64,000 bases of DNA, taken from positions 13,348,001 to 13,412,000 of the forward strand of contig CM027380.1 in NCBI GenBank assembly GCA_015680905.1, in the 5' to 3' direction. The stretch is from Coptis chinensis. Its lineage: Eukaryota; Streptophyta; Magnoliopsida; Ranunculales; Ranunculaceae. Of this stretch, positions 9,933-20,629 are shown piece by piece; the stretch's first letter is position 1, and every line of letters begins with the position of its first letter. A model generated the notes under the pieces. It did not search any database, was not told the DNA's origin, and was given only the letters and a program-made list of their open reading frames with translations. Position numbers and translations under genes: made by a program.

Positions 9933-12214
9933 ATGGAGAATCTACCAGCTAATTCTCCTCAAGGGTCTCTTCCACTAGCGTCTCAGCCAATGGTTAGTTC
10001 CCCGCTTATCTCTCAAGGTGAACAATCACTGTCTAGCAATGGACAACCACCCCAAGGAGGTGGTCAGAGTCCAACATCACCCCCTCCTGGATCGGAAGAC
10101 TTATTAAAGCAAACTGTGGAAAGGATGGTCCAAGAAGTACTATCCAAACTTATGAACCCAAAAGGTGGACAACAATCTCAAGGGTAATCCGTTCCACCAC
10201 CACCACCAAGGTTTGATCTTAACTTACCTACTCCACAAGCTCAGCTGCCTACTAGGAATTTCACACACCAATCCACCTAGCTACAACTTCCTATATCATC
10301 TCAGACTCCAAACCAACCAATCTCTCATATCGACTCAACCTACATGACTCAACCCACCATTCACCATTCATACTATAACCCAAACCAATATACATCCACA
10401 CCCCTGTTCACCCCAAATATATCCCAACCTATGAGCTCTACACCATTCATGTTCCCTCCTCCATACAGCATACGGACACCACAACCTACCACTTATATGA
10501 ACACCCAAAATCAAATTCCTATCATCCAAGATCAATACCAAGGTCCAGTGGCAGACATATTGAAAAAGCTTGAGGAGGCATTAACTAAGATTAAAGCCGA
10601 TGAGTTCGATTTGGATAGTCTTTGTCCATATCCACAAATTATGGTTCCACATGGTTTTGAATTCCCTAAGATGGAGAGATGTGACGGAACTGGGTGTCCT
10701 AAAGCCCATGTGAAAATGTACGTTAGCTACTTGCAGCCTATGGGGATCGGGCCAGAACTATTGGTCCAATTATTCCAGAGGAGTTTAAAGGGTGCGACAT
10801 TGACTTGGTGGATGAACACAGACGCTCAGAAGATGAGAACATGGGCTGAACTTGCAACAGCTTTTGTGACCCATTTTTCATACAATCTGAGACATCCGGA
10901 TGGGGGTGAAGACAATTGGAGGCACTCAAGCAAGGTCCAACTGAGACATTCACCGAATATGTAACCAGGTGGAGGACCAAGGCAGCTCAGATTCTAGACA
11001 GGCCATCAGAGACAGAACAGATTCGAATGGTGGTAAAAAATTTGAACTTAGAATATGCAAATTGATTGAGTCTCAGCTATCATCCATCTTTTCAAGCTTT
11101 GGTTTCGGCGGGGACTCAAATTGAAGATGCTTTAGCTTGTGGAACTATGACCTCAATTGTATCGTCAGGTTCAAACGATGCTCAGAAGAAGAAGCCACCT
11201 TCAGTTACTGTCAATAAGCCAAAGGACACACATGCCGTCGCCACACAAGTACAGCCTCAACCACACACACAGATCCAGGCAGAGGTGACAACTCATCCTT
11301 TTTCCAATCAAGTCATTTTCCCTCCAAGACAGCAAGAAGACGATTGGTTTTCCTGCAACAAATGAGGCAGTTCACAGAATTGGGCTTCCCATTACAAGTT
11401 GTATTGAGGGCTTTAGTCCAATAGGGCTTGATTAAGTTAATGCAGTCGAGGCCTCCTCCAAATCCGGTGCCGTTCTGGTATGACGCTTCAAAACATTGTG
11501 ACTTCCATCAAGCTCCAGGTCACACGACAGAGAGGTGCATGCTCCTTAAACATCTTATCCAAAACTTAATTGATGAGGGTAAGATAGATGCGTCCAGTCT
11601 CGGCACTCCCAATATATCGACAAATCCACTACCAATGCATAATGGAAGAGTTAATAATTTGGAAGCTGTCAAGAAGGATCCGGCCTCATTCATCATTCCG
11701 ATCAAACAGACATCCAATGTTAACACCACAAGGCCAGTTAATCTTCAAGATGCAGTCAGAAGATGCATGGAGCAAACAAAGCCTAGAGGTATCCAATTAA
11801 ATGAGGTGGTTGCACCATTTCTTCATACTCCACAGATTCAAAAGCTGTTCAAGTTGACTAGAGAGCACCTGGAATCCTTTATGATGCAGAGGCCCATTAC
11901 AAAATGGGTAGATCCTTTGAATACATCTCAATCTACGGAATCACAAGTGGGGTCAGAACCTCAAGGACCCGTGATTCGCCAGAATCCAACTCAGCAACAG
12001 GTGATCCTAACTCCGATCACAATCCCCAAGGTCCAGTTTGTGCCAGCCAAGAGTCACGATACCAAGGAGGTTCTAGGGAAGAAATTAATAGAGCCCGAGA
12101 AAAGTACAGATGACTTAACAATCTCACTACATCAGTTGAAGCAATTAGAACCTAGTTTGGCAGAGGAATGTGTTGAGACTCACAGTTTGACAAGAGGAGG
12201 AAGGATATACAATA
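9933..12214 (+). pseudogene. Ty3/Tat gag, decayed and truncated
   Basis: Gag forms the particle that packages the retrotransposon RNA. The N-terminus is Pro/Ser/Gln-rich (from the ATG at 9933). The Retrotrans_gag core is in the 10344-10964 frame: GFEFPKMERCDGTGCP, then LFQRSLKGATLTWWMNTD. It continues after a frameshift with TEYVTRWRTKAAQIL, and the C-terminal part has the Tat hallmark CDFHQAPGHTTERCMLLKH and LIQNLIDEGKI. Breaks occur near 10190, 10930, 11065 and 11365-11430. The frame ends after SLTRGGRIYN, exactly where palindrome array 3 begins; protease, RT and integrase are all missing, so the element is truncated, not merely mutated. Confidence 0.8.
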
Positions 12215-12650
12215 CTCAAACGATGTGGTCACGTAGTTTGAGTGTACACTCAAACTACAAGGTCACGTCGTTTGAGTGTTAGTTTGAGTTTGAGTAACAC
12301 TCAAACGACTTGTCCATATCGTTTGAGTATACACTCAAACGACTTGGCCATGTAGTTTGAGTGTAACTCAAACTCAAACTAACACTCAAACGACGTGACC
12401 TTGTAGTTTGAGTATACACTCAAACGATGTGGTCACGTAGTTTGAGTGTACACTCGAACGATATGGTCACATAGTTTGAGTTTACACTCAAACGATGTAG
12501 TCGCGTAGTTTGAGTGTGCACTCAAACGACGTGGCCATATCGTTTGTGTGTATACTCAAACGACTTGGCCACGTTGTTTGAGTGTACACTCAAACTACGT
12601 GACCACGTCGTTTGAGTGTAAACAGAAACGACCCGGAGGGTTCGTTTTGG
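12215..12650. repeat. palindrome array 3 (CTCAAACGA...TCGTTTGAG units)
   Basis: About a dozen units have the form CTCAAACGAC, a core such as TTGGCCA or GTGGTCA, then TCGTTTGAG or TAGTTTGAG, joined by TGTACA or TATACA, itself palindromic. Two longer inverted pieces near 12275-12300 and 12360-12390 (GTGTTAGTTTGAGTTTGAG and its complement) give a larger hairpin. Core and arms match arrays 1 and 2 except that CC is replaced by CTC. The left edge cuts directly into retrotransposon gag. Confidence 0.8.
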
Positions 12651-12780
12651 CGATACCGGTTGAATTGGTTGCTGGGATTAGGCTTTGATGGCAAACTTGT
12701 AATATGGAAAATTTGTAAAATTTTTTTTTTTTTTGAGAGGTTGCCCAATCCAATTTGATGAGTGCCCAATGGAATCACCA
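12651..12780. repeat. terminal arm of a MULE-like element next to array 3
   Basis: Downstream of array 3 the order is: a variable piece, AAACTTGTAATAT, a long T run, then GAGAGGTTGCCCAATCC. The same order (GGCACAATTGTAATAATTG, T run, GGGATCTGCCCAACAC) follows array 4 at 52.70-52.81 kb, where it is one arm of a terminal inverted repeat. No left partner of this arm was found, consistent with a truncated left side. Confidence 0.5.
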
Positions 12781-14486
12781 ATATTAATCAAACATGAATG
12801 AAGACAAATGTATGGTACAACTAAAGTTGATAAACTAGTATTAGTATTTGATGTACACAACTACATATCCAAGTAAAACTTTCATTGATGTAGCAATCTG
12901 TTGAATGTTGGTGTCAACTGTCAAAGGCCTAGCTTAAATAAATTTGCTGTCAACTATATATGTGGGCATTGTAGGATAATTCTCTTTCTTGATCTCGTTG
13001 TCATTGTCCTTTGATTGCTCAAATGGTCAATCGTTTGCTCTATCAAAGACTCAAGTTGTTCATCAACTTCTTCGACCTGGAGGTGTGGGAAAAATAAGAT
13101 GGCTAATGTTGAAGAAACTTCATAAGTCAAAATTCGATTGATATAATTTGATCTTCATTCATATGCATGTCTAAGTGTGCCTTAGGGTATAGGTCGAATT
13201 TATGTATTTTTTATGATATATGAATTCAATCGAATTTCTAATACTATAGATTTTTTTTTTTAACATTATCGAAAAAAAAAATTATAGATTTTAGGTTTAT
13301 TAGGGCCTGCTTGATAAAAATTAGAGGTTAGAAACTGAAAAACTAACGGAAGAATGCGCTTACATGTTGTGCATCCTTGGCAACTTCTTCAGCTATCAAC
13401 AGTCAAAAGGGATTGCTTCAACTTGTTATCATCAGGATTCAGGAACTTTTGTCGAAACTGCATCAACCATCTCCTCTGCCCCTTCCATAACTTCTTCCAC
13501 AACTTCAGCGACTACTTTTGCTTCTCCTATGTCATGGAATGAAGGAAATAAAACTTAAATAAGTAAAATCTTGTATGTGGGTGCTTGATGTCACAGTATA
13601 TAATGAGCAAGATATACATAATACCATATCTTTGACAGTTTTCCTCAGCCTTACCTAGTAGTCTTAGCAACCGTTTCAGTTTGCTCCTTGGACATGGTAA
13701 TATTGTTTGCATATGTGCTTCACCCTGTATAATCCATTTACTTTGATTTTTGGTATGGATCCTCAACTCGACAAGGCCTATTAATTATTTCATATTCACT
13801 CGTGCAATCAAACAGGGAATAAGAAAAGCATTCCAATGAATAAGAACACAAGTTTCCATCAAAATATATGTGTAAAAGTATTTATGTTTAACGGTAGGTA
13901 GATGACTAGTTGGTTTTTGAATAACTAACTTGATGTACTATAGAATACCAGAATGAGAAAGTTTGTCGAGGAGGGAGTGATTCCTGCTGCGAATTGTTCT
14001 TGTTGCTGCTGCTGCTCTGAACTATAAACTCTCTACATAAAATCAGAAGAATGGAGAAATGTAAACCTTTCGATCCGATTGGTTAAAGCATTACTAGAAG
14101 AATTTCTCATGAGCAAATTACATTTTCTGCATAGAGCGCAATCTGTTAATTAGTGGTTGTAAGAAGAATATCGCAAGCCATTCAGTGATACATTGGATCT
14201 ATGTCTAGTCCAAGGAATCGTTGGTGGGAAATCCGATGAATGACTGCGACTATCAAATAGGTAATTGGTACCTGCACTACAATTATTCAAACTGCAAGAT
14301 GTTGCTGGCAATCTTATCAGTGTGGACATTGTGGTTAATCTTAACAGAACACTGTACTTTCAAGAAGTATTTAGCATTCTTAAGCTAATGAAGGTTAACG
14401 AGTGCTTAATACAGATTGGACTAGAATATGAATATCACATGGTCATAGAATAGAACTTTGGACGCTCCAGATAAAGCACCAGTTGC
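12781..14486. other. intergenic stretch with weak minus-strand exon candidates
   Basis: No complete gene is recognised. Besides the exon at 13432-13526, possible minus-strand exons are 13645-13730 and 13965-14030; the latter encodes a Gln-rich stretch (SEQQQQQEQF) in one frame. T runs occur at 13251-13262. The Copia insertion at 14487 lies just right of these, so a small minus-strand gene may have been interrupted. Confidence 0.3.
13432..13526 (-). pseudogene. possible last exon, Val/Glu-rich peptide
   Basis: After an acceptor-like GACATAG the minus strand encodes EAKVVAEVVEEVMEGAEEM, then VDAVSTKVPES and a TGA. Composition resembles the helical C-terminal region of genes A-C but exon length and sequence differ. 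It could be a fourth, diverged or broken relative, or an unrelated LEA-like helix. Upstream exons could not be assigned with confidence. Confidence 0.3.
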
Positions 14487-15151
14487 TGTTGGCGTTATCC
14501 CTCACATGAGTAGAGAAAACGAAGTCCATTCTGCGTGGAAATATTTAAGCGCGACCCGCGCTCAGATTGGCCTTGACCAAGGCGTGACCTGCGCCCATGC
14601 CATGGAAGACTTCCAGTACCTTCAACGACCAGCTCTAACTTAGTCTTGTTCGGTAGCGACCCAAGACAAGTCTATTTTCGAGGAAAAGAAATTGTGGGGA
14701 CATGAAGTTTGCAATAAGAGTTAGAGTTTTTGGCAAAACCTAACACCCAGAAAACACACGAGAGGCAGCACAAAAGTCAGAGAAAACTCAATCTTGAAAG
14801 CTATCAAGATTGAGAGATAACCTTTACAGAGATACAACCCTGTAAAGAGATAAAAATAATCTAGTAAGGTGAGAGACTGAAAAGAGAGATTGTAATCTTC
14901 CTTCCCACTTTATAAAGAACTAACTCTTGTGGAAGTAGGCACCATTAGCCGAACTACGGTATATCTTTGTGTTGTGGTATGCGTTTAATTCTGATTTACA
15001 TTATTATCTGTTGTTAATAGTTGTTTAGCGAGTTTGGCATGTTAGTATAGGTTGTAGTTGATATTTAGAAGTTGTCTGGAGTTGAATTGTGTTCAAATAC
15101 AAGTTATCTGTGTAATGGGAGAATCAATTGGTATTGGTATAAATCCCAACA
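14487..15151 (+). repeat. 5' LTR of the Copia element
   Basis: Starts TGTTGGCGTTATCCC and ends AAATCCCAACA. It contains the GACCCGCGCTCA-type motifs seen again in the 3' copy, and the transcript leader region with CCCACTTTATAAAG near 14910. Confidence 0.9.
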
Positions 15152-15153
15152 AT

Positions 15154-15166
15154 TGGTATCAGAGCC
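15154..15166 (+). other. primer-binding site, initiator tRNA-Met
   Basis: TGGTATCAGAGCC, 2 nt after the LTR. This is the standard Copia primer site complementary to the 3' end of initiator tRNA-Met. Confidence 0.9.
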
Positions 15167-15261
15167 TTGGTTAGATTAGCTTAGGGTATTATCCAAATCT
15201 TGGTCGGAAGGTGTTTGACAAAATTCTTGAGAGAAGATTTGAGTTTAAATAACTTGTACAA

Positions 15262-16153
15262 ATGGATCATTCCGTGAACACTTGCATGACGAGTCTGAAT
15301 AGAAAGAACTACACCATTTGGAAAGCCAAGATGGAAGACTTACTTTATTGCAAGGACTTGGCACAACCCATTGAGAATGGAGGAGATAGACCGGAAACGG
15401 TTGCTATGGCTGAGTGGAGTAAGCTTGACAGAAAAGCAATTGGGTATATTCGACAGTGGATTGACGATAGTGTCTTTCACCATGTATCCCAAGAGACAAC
15501 AACTTTTGGCTTGTGGAAGAAACTCGAAGACCTTTATGAGAGTAAGTCGGGCGAAAATAAAGTACTGGTCGTTAAGAAGTTTGCCGACACAAAGTACCAA
15601 GAAGGTTCTTCAATGTCTGAGCATCTTAACGAATTACAGAATATCATCGATCAGATGCATTTGATGCAGATTGATTTGGGAGACGAAGTTGAGGCTTTGT
15701 TTCTATTAGGCTCTCTACCCAAAAGTTGGGACATTACATTCTCTTTACTCTTTACGGGCGACCCAATGATGGAATAGTTACCATGGAGATGGCTACCGCG
15801 TCTTTGTTGAATGAGGAGACTAGAAGGAGTTCAAAAGGCAGCTCCTCTCGCTCAGAGATCCTTGTCATAGAGAAACGGGGGATAGATAGATACAGAAAAC
15901 CATCTCGTTCTAGAAGTGATGACAAAAGTAAATCTATGGGTGAAGCTAGAACTCCTAAGGCAGAGAGACAATGTTACTATTGTGCCACCAAGGGCCACTT
16001 CAGATATGAGTACAGAACACTGAAGAGGGATGAGAAGAATAATTATGTACATGAAGACATGGTGCAGAGGAACGGAAACACAGATAGAGATACTACCGCA
16101 CTAGTCGACAACCTAGTAGAAATTGTGTCGGACAGGTGGTGTGTCCGCCTTTA
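15262..16153 (+). pseudogene. Copia gag, broken
   Basis: Starts at the ATG of MDHSVNTCMTSLNRKNYTIW. The UBN2-type gag body follows (LWKKLEDLYESKSGENKV ... SEHLNELQNIIDQM ... LLGSLPKSWD). A TAG at 15775 and a frame change follow; the C-terminal part (ATASLLNEETRRS, then zinc knuckle CYYCATKGHFRYEYRT) is in the next frame. The last Cys of the CCHC knuckle is Tyr, so nucleic-acid binding is probably lost. Confidence 0.85.
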
Positions 16154-17114
16154 GTACCTCATGTCGATATCTGAGTGGGTGATAGATCTGAAGCATCCTA
16201 TCCGTCACATCGCCGCGAGGAATTCTTCACTACCTACAGCTGTGGTGAATATGGTAAAGTGAAGATGGGTAACAGTGGCGTCTCGAAGATTATAGGCATT
16301 GGAGATGTTCATGTAGAAACCAATGTCGGCTACACCTTGATACTCAAGGATGTAAGACATGTCCCTGACATTCGGCTAGGAAGTTAGATAACGATAGCTT
16401 TGTAAACTCGTTTGGTAACGGAGTATGGAAACTGAGCAAAGGTTCCAGTGTAGCAGCCAAAGGGAAGAAAATGTGCTCTCTTTACAAAACACAGGCTAGT
16501 TTGTGTAAAGCAGAAGTGAATGCGGTAGAAGAAGAAGCTTCCTCCGAATTGTAGCACAAGAGACTGTGTCATATGGGCATAAAAGGGATGGAAGTTCTTG
16601 CTAAGCAAAAGGCCTTACCAGACATTAAAGGTACATATTTAAATACATGTACTCACTATTTGGTAGGAAAGCAACACATGGTGTCTTTCCAAAGATTCTC
16701 GTCTCACAGAAAGGACAATGTCCTTGAACTAGTGCACAGAGACTTATATGGTCCTATAAAAGTGAAGTCCATGGGGGAGCTTCATACCGTGACCTTCATT
16801 GATGATGCATCAAGAAAGATATGGGCCTATAGTTTGAAGAACAAGGATGAAGTACTTGGCGTGTTTGAGAAATTCCATGACATGGTGGAAAGAGAATTTG
16901 GAAAGTTGTTGAAGTGTATTAATTTCGGATAATGGGGGTGAAAGTACATTGGGCGTTTGAAGAGTATTGCCGAGTCATGGGATTCGTCATGAGCGGATCA
17001 TTCCCAAGACACCGCAAATGAGAATGGAATAGCGAGAGAATGAACCGTACCATTGAGAGAGAATGAGATGCATCTTGTCTCCTCTAGCTACATAGAACAT
17101 CTTGGGTAGAAGCA
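16154..17114 (+). pseudogene. Copia protease and integrase, broken
   Basis: Protease remnants: WVIDL at the active-site Asp region, then after a frame change REEFFTTYSCGEYGKVKMG and ILKDVRHVPDIRLG. The GAG-pre-integrase segment has HKRLCHMGIKGMEVLAKQ. Integrase core: HRDLYGPIKVKSMGELHTVT and FIDDASRKIWAYSLKNKDEV. After CINFG the frame is lost (stop at 16930) although the DNA still resembles the DNGGEY...NGIAER part. Several stops make this non-functional. Confidence 0.8.
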
Positions 17115-18746
17115 ATGCGTACATACCGGGTGCATGTGATCAACCTATCGCCTTCGAAGCCTCTGAATAGTGACTATCCAGAGAGAGTATGGTCAGGCAG
17201 AGATGTTGATTATGGATACTTGAAGGTATTTTGGTGCAGGGCATATGTGCATATTTCGAAGGATGAGAGATCCAAGTTTGATGACAAAGCCAAGCAGTGC
17301 ATTTTTCTGGGTTATAGAGATGAAAAGTTTGGTTACAAACTCTATGATCCGATTAACAAAAAGGTAATCCGAAGTCGAGATGTTATGTTCCTGGAAAACC
17401 AAACCATAGCAGACTTTGAGGAGGGTGAGAAGCTACAGGCTTTCACCAATGATCTTGTTGATTCAGAACCAGAAGTTCCTACTGTGGAACGTGCAGAAGG
17501 CATTGAAAATACAGAGAACCATGAGTTTGAAACTCATGATAGGATAGAACCTATTGGTATAGAAGATGCAGATGAGATGCATGAACCACCACCAGAGCAA
17601 GCAGAAGTGCATCCTCTTGAGGCACCAGCAGATGGGGCAAGGAGGTCAAACAGAGAGAGACTAGCTTCAACCAGGTATCCACCACATACGTACGTGCTAC
17701 TATCAGATAGTGGAGAACCTATGTACTATCAAGAGGCACTTGAAGGTACAGACAAAGAAAAGTGGTTGAAGGTCATGCATGACAAGATGGATTCTTTGCA
17801 TAAGAATCACACTTATGAGTTAGTTGACAAACCGCAAGGACGAAAAATTCTCAAGAATAAGTGGATATACAAAGCCAAGCATGAGGAGAATAATCCTCAC
17901 CCAAGGCACAAAGCTCGCCTTGTTGTGAAGGGATTCGGTCAAAGGAAAGGTATTGACTTTGATGAGATTTTCTCGCCTGTAGTGAAGATGACTTCTATCC
18001 GGGTGGTATTAGGTATGGCCACAAGTATGAACCTAGAGGTTGAGCAGCTAGATGTTAAGACAACTTTTCTTCATAGAGACCTTGAAGAAGATGTCTACAT
18101 GGACCAGCCAGAGGGGTTTGAGGTCAAAGGCAAGGAGCACCTAGTATGCAAGTTGATAAAGAGCTTGTATGGGTTAAAGCAAGCACCGAGACAGTGGTAC
18201 ATAAAGTTTGATTCCTTTATGGCGAAGCAAGGATACAAGAAGTCTACTTCCGATCATTGTGTATTTGTTCAGAGATTTCCAGACGGGGATTTTATTGTGC
18301 TATTGCTGCATGTGGATGATATGTTGATAGTTGGCCCAAATATCAACAAGATATCCAAGCTGAAGAAAGACTTGAGTAAGTCATTTGAGATGAAGGGTTT
18401 GGGTCAAGCAAGACAGATACTTGGGATGTGGATCACTCGTGACAGAAAGAGTGGGAAGTTGTGGCTTTCTCAAGAAAGCTACATTGAGAAGGTGTTGAAG
18501 AGATTCAATATGGATCAAGCGAAGCCAGTCAGTTGTTTGCTTGGTGGCCAGGTTTCCATGACCAAAGAGATGTGTCCAAAGGGTGAGCATGAGCAGAGTC
18601 AGATGGAAAAGATTCCTTATGCATCCACAGTGGGCAGTTTAATGTATGCAATGGTGTGTACAAGACCGAATATTGCTTTCGCCGTGGGCGTTGTAAGCCG
18701 CTTTCTGTCAAATCCAAGTAAGGAACATTGGGAAGGTGTTAAGTAG
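17115..18746 (+). pseudogene. Copia integrase C-terminus and reverse transcriptase, 543 codons
   Basis: This is the longest open frame in the window. It begins inside the integrase C-terminal region (FGYLKVF-like: YGYLKVFWCRAYVHIS) and runs through an acidic linker into the RT: NKWIYKAKHEENN, RHKARLVVKGFGQRKGIDF, EIFSPVVKMTSIRVVLG, EQLDVKTTFLHRDLEEDVYM, KSLYGLKQAPRQWYIKFDSF. The catalytic box is LLHVDDMLI, with His where active Copia elements have Tyr, and LDVKTTFLH replaces the usual LDVKTAFLH. The frame stops at TAG where a Trp codon is expected (VK-stop-ILRYLNGT), a simple nonsense change. Confidence 0.9.
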
Positions 18747-19283
18747 ATATTGAGATATCTCAATGGCACTTCCAAATCGTGTTTGTGCTTTGGTGGAAGT
18801 AAGCCCTTATTTGAAAGCTACACTAATGCAGACATGGCAGGTGGTGTTAACTCGATGAAGTCCATCTCCAATTATCTGGTCACTTTTGCAGGGAGAGCAG
18901 TTTCTTGGCAATCTAAATTGCAAAAGTGTGTTGCCCTCTCTACTACAGAAGTCGAGTATATTGCAGCCACTGAGTGTTGCAAAAAGTTGTTATGGATGAA
19001 GAGGTTCTTCGATGAATTAGGGCTAAAGCAGAAACAGTTTGTAGTTCTATGTGACAGTCAGAGCGCCATCCATTTGAGCAAGAATCCGAGTTTTCATTCT
19101 AGATCCAAGCACATACACATGCGTTATCATTGGATTAGAGAAGTACTCGAAGACAAGCATTTGTGTATCGAGAAGATCCATACCGACAAGAACGGGTCGG
19201 ATATGATGACCAAAGTCTTATCGAAAGGTAAGTTTGATGTTTGTTGTGCTATTGCCGAAATGGCAACACACTCCTCCTGTTGA
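18747..19283 (+). pseudogene. Copia RNase H
   Basis: Continues directly after the TAG: ILRYLNGTSKSCLCF, YTNADMAGGVNSMKSISNYL, VSWQSKLQKCVALSTTEVEY, LWMKRFFDELG, CDSQSAIHLSKNPSFHSRSK, HIHMRYHWIREVLED. These are the usual RNase H motifs of Copia pol, with the catalytic acids in TNAD, TEVEY and CDSQSA. Ends at TGA 19281. Apart from the upstream nonsense codon this domain looks intact. Confidence 0.9.
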
Positions 19284-19320
19284 TTTGGAAATTGGTTAGA
19301 GGAAGCCCCCCTCATTGTTC

Positions 19321-19332
19321 GGGAGGGGGAGA
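19321..19332 (+). other. polypurine tract
   Basis: GGGAGGGGGAGA lies just before the 3' LTR and would prime plus-strand DNA synthesis. Confidence 0.85.
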
Positions 19333-19333
19333 T

Positions 19334-19997
19334 TGTTGGCATTATCCCTCACATGAAGAGAGAAAACAAAGTTCATTCTGCGTGGAAATGTTTGAGCACG
19401 ACCCGCGCTCAAATTGGCCTTGACCAAGGCGCGACCCGCACCTATGCCGTGGAAGACTTCTAGTACCTTCAACGTGACCCGTGCTCGACTTGGTCTTGCC
19501 TGAGGCGCGACCCGCGCCCAAGTCTATTTTCAAAAGAAATTATGGACCACGAGTTTGCAATAAGAGTTAGAGTTTTTGGCAAAACCTAACACCCAGAAAA
19601 CACACGAGAGGCAGCATAAAAGTCAGAGGAAACCCAATATTAAAAGCTATCAAGATTGAGATATAACATTTACAGATATACAACCCTGTAAATATATAAG
19701 AGTGACCTAGTAAGGTGAGAGACTGAAAGAAGAGATTGTAATCTTCATTCCCACTTTATAAAGAACTAGCTCTTGTGGAAGTAGGCACCATTGGCCGAAC
19801 CATGGTATATCTTTGTGTTGTGGTATGCGTTTAATTCTGCTTTACATTATTATCTGTTGTTAATAGTTGTTTAGCGAGTTGGGCATGTTAGTATAGGTTG
19901 TAGTTGATATTTAGAAGTTATCTGGAGTTGAATTGTGTTCAAATACAAATTATCTATGTAGTGGGGGAATCGATTGGTATTGATATAAACCCCAACA
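19334..19997 (+). repeat. 3' LTR of the Copia element
   Basis: Starts TGTTGGCATTATCCC and ends ACCCCAACA, followed by the target duplication GTTGC. It differs from the 5' copy by scattered substitutions and small indels, most in the GACCCGCGC region, showing an old insertion. Confidence 0.9.
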
Positions 19998-20002
19998 GTT
20001 GC

Positions 20003-20629
20003 CATCATCCCAAAAGCACCTATGTGTTGTCTCAGCCGTGTCGTTGTAATCAAGTTTCTCTATGTCAATATTTAGATTTAATTGTACTTTTTATCATGAA
20101 ACTATTGCTTAGTCTTGGAACTAAATTGGAAGTTATTTCGTTGACAATTTGGATCGTCCCCAGATAGTTTATATGACTTATTTGGAGTGAAACTGGGGGA
20201 GGGGGTTCTTAGAAACTCTTACAAAAAATTGATGAGACGGATCGGAGAAAAGTTTTAATTTTACTTGTGTGGATAAATGACAATGGGAGACCTTATTTTT
20301 GGGTCTTAAAAGTGTGAGCTGAAGTGGCCTTCCCCCTCCTCCAGGGTGTTTCTCTCAAAAATAAATTGTGAGCTGAAGTGGTCATCATTAGGCAGAACCA
20401 GAGAGAAATTTTCTTCCATTTTTGGGTGGTGATCGAAGATATGTCAAAGTTCAAAATCAACAAGAAAGGAACATATATAATTATATAAATATATATGAAA
20501 CGATGTATCAACGTACAACAAAGATAGTATGAGGGAAAAAAATAAAGATTTTGCACGTCGCGATACAGCTACACGCTTACACCAGCTCTAGTTATAGTTG
20601 TTGCATAATCGACAATTTCGTTCACTCAG
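20003..20629. other. intergenic gap between the Copia element and gene A
   Basis: No gene is recognised. A GTGAGCTGAAGTGG sequence occurs twice (20312-20326 and 20368-20381). Without the Copia insertion the flanking host DNA can be read on the minus strand as RLRQHIGAFGMMATGALSGA, a possible exon, but weakly supported. Confidence 0.3.

Larger units (their letters stand above)
14487..19997 (+). mobile_element. Copia LTR retrotransposon, full length, decayed (Tork/Tnt1-like)
   Basis: Two LTRs of 665 and 664 bp (TGTTGG...CCAACA) flank gag, protease, integrase, RT and RNase H in Copia order. The 5-bp target duplication GTTGC is present on both sides (14482-14486 and 19998-20002), so the ends are exact. 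The RNase H end (KCVALSTTEVEYIAATE ... SKHIHMRYHWIREV) is typical of Tork/Tnt1 elements. Reading frames carry stops and frameshifts and the LTRs differ at many sites, so the insertion is not recent. Confidence 0.95.

Noticed and set aside
3823-12650. Regularly spaced palindromic repeats that look like CRISPR arrays
   Set aside because: Repeat units are short, variable and joined by AT-rich linkers that are themselves similar; there are no cas genes and the DNA is plant nuclear. They are transposon-linked hairpin repeats.
14458-14643. Plus frame of 61 codons
   Set aside because: It crosses the host-LTR border at 14487 and is mostly Copia LTR sequence.
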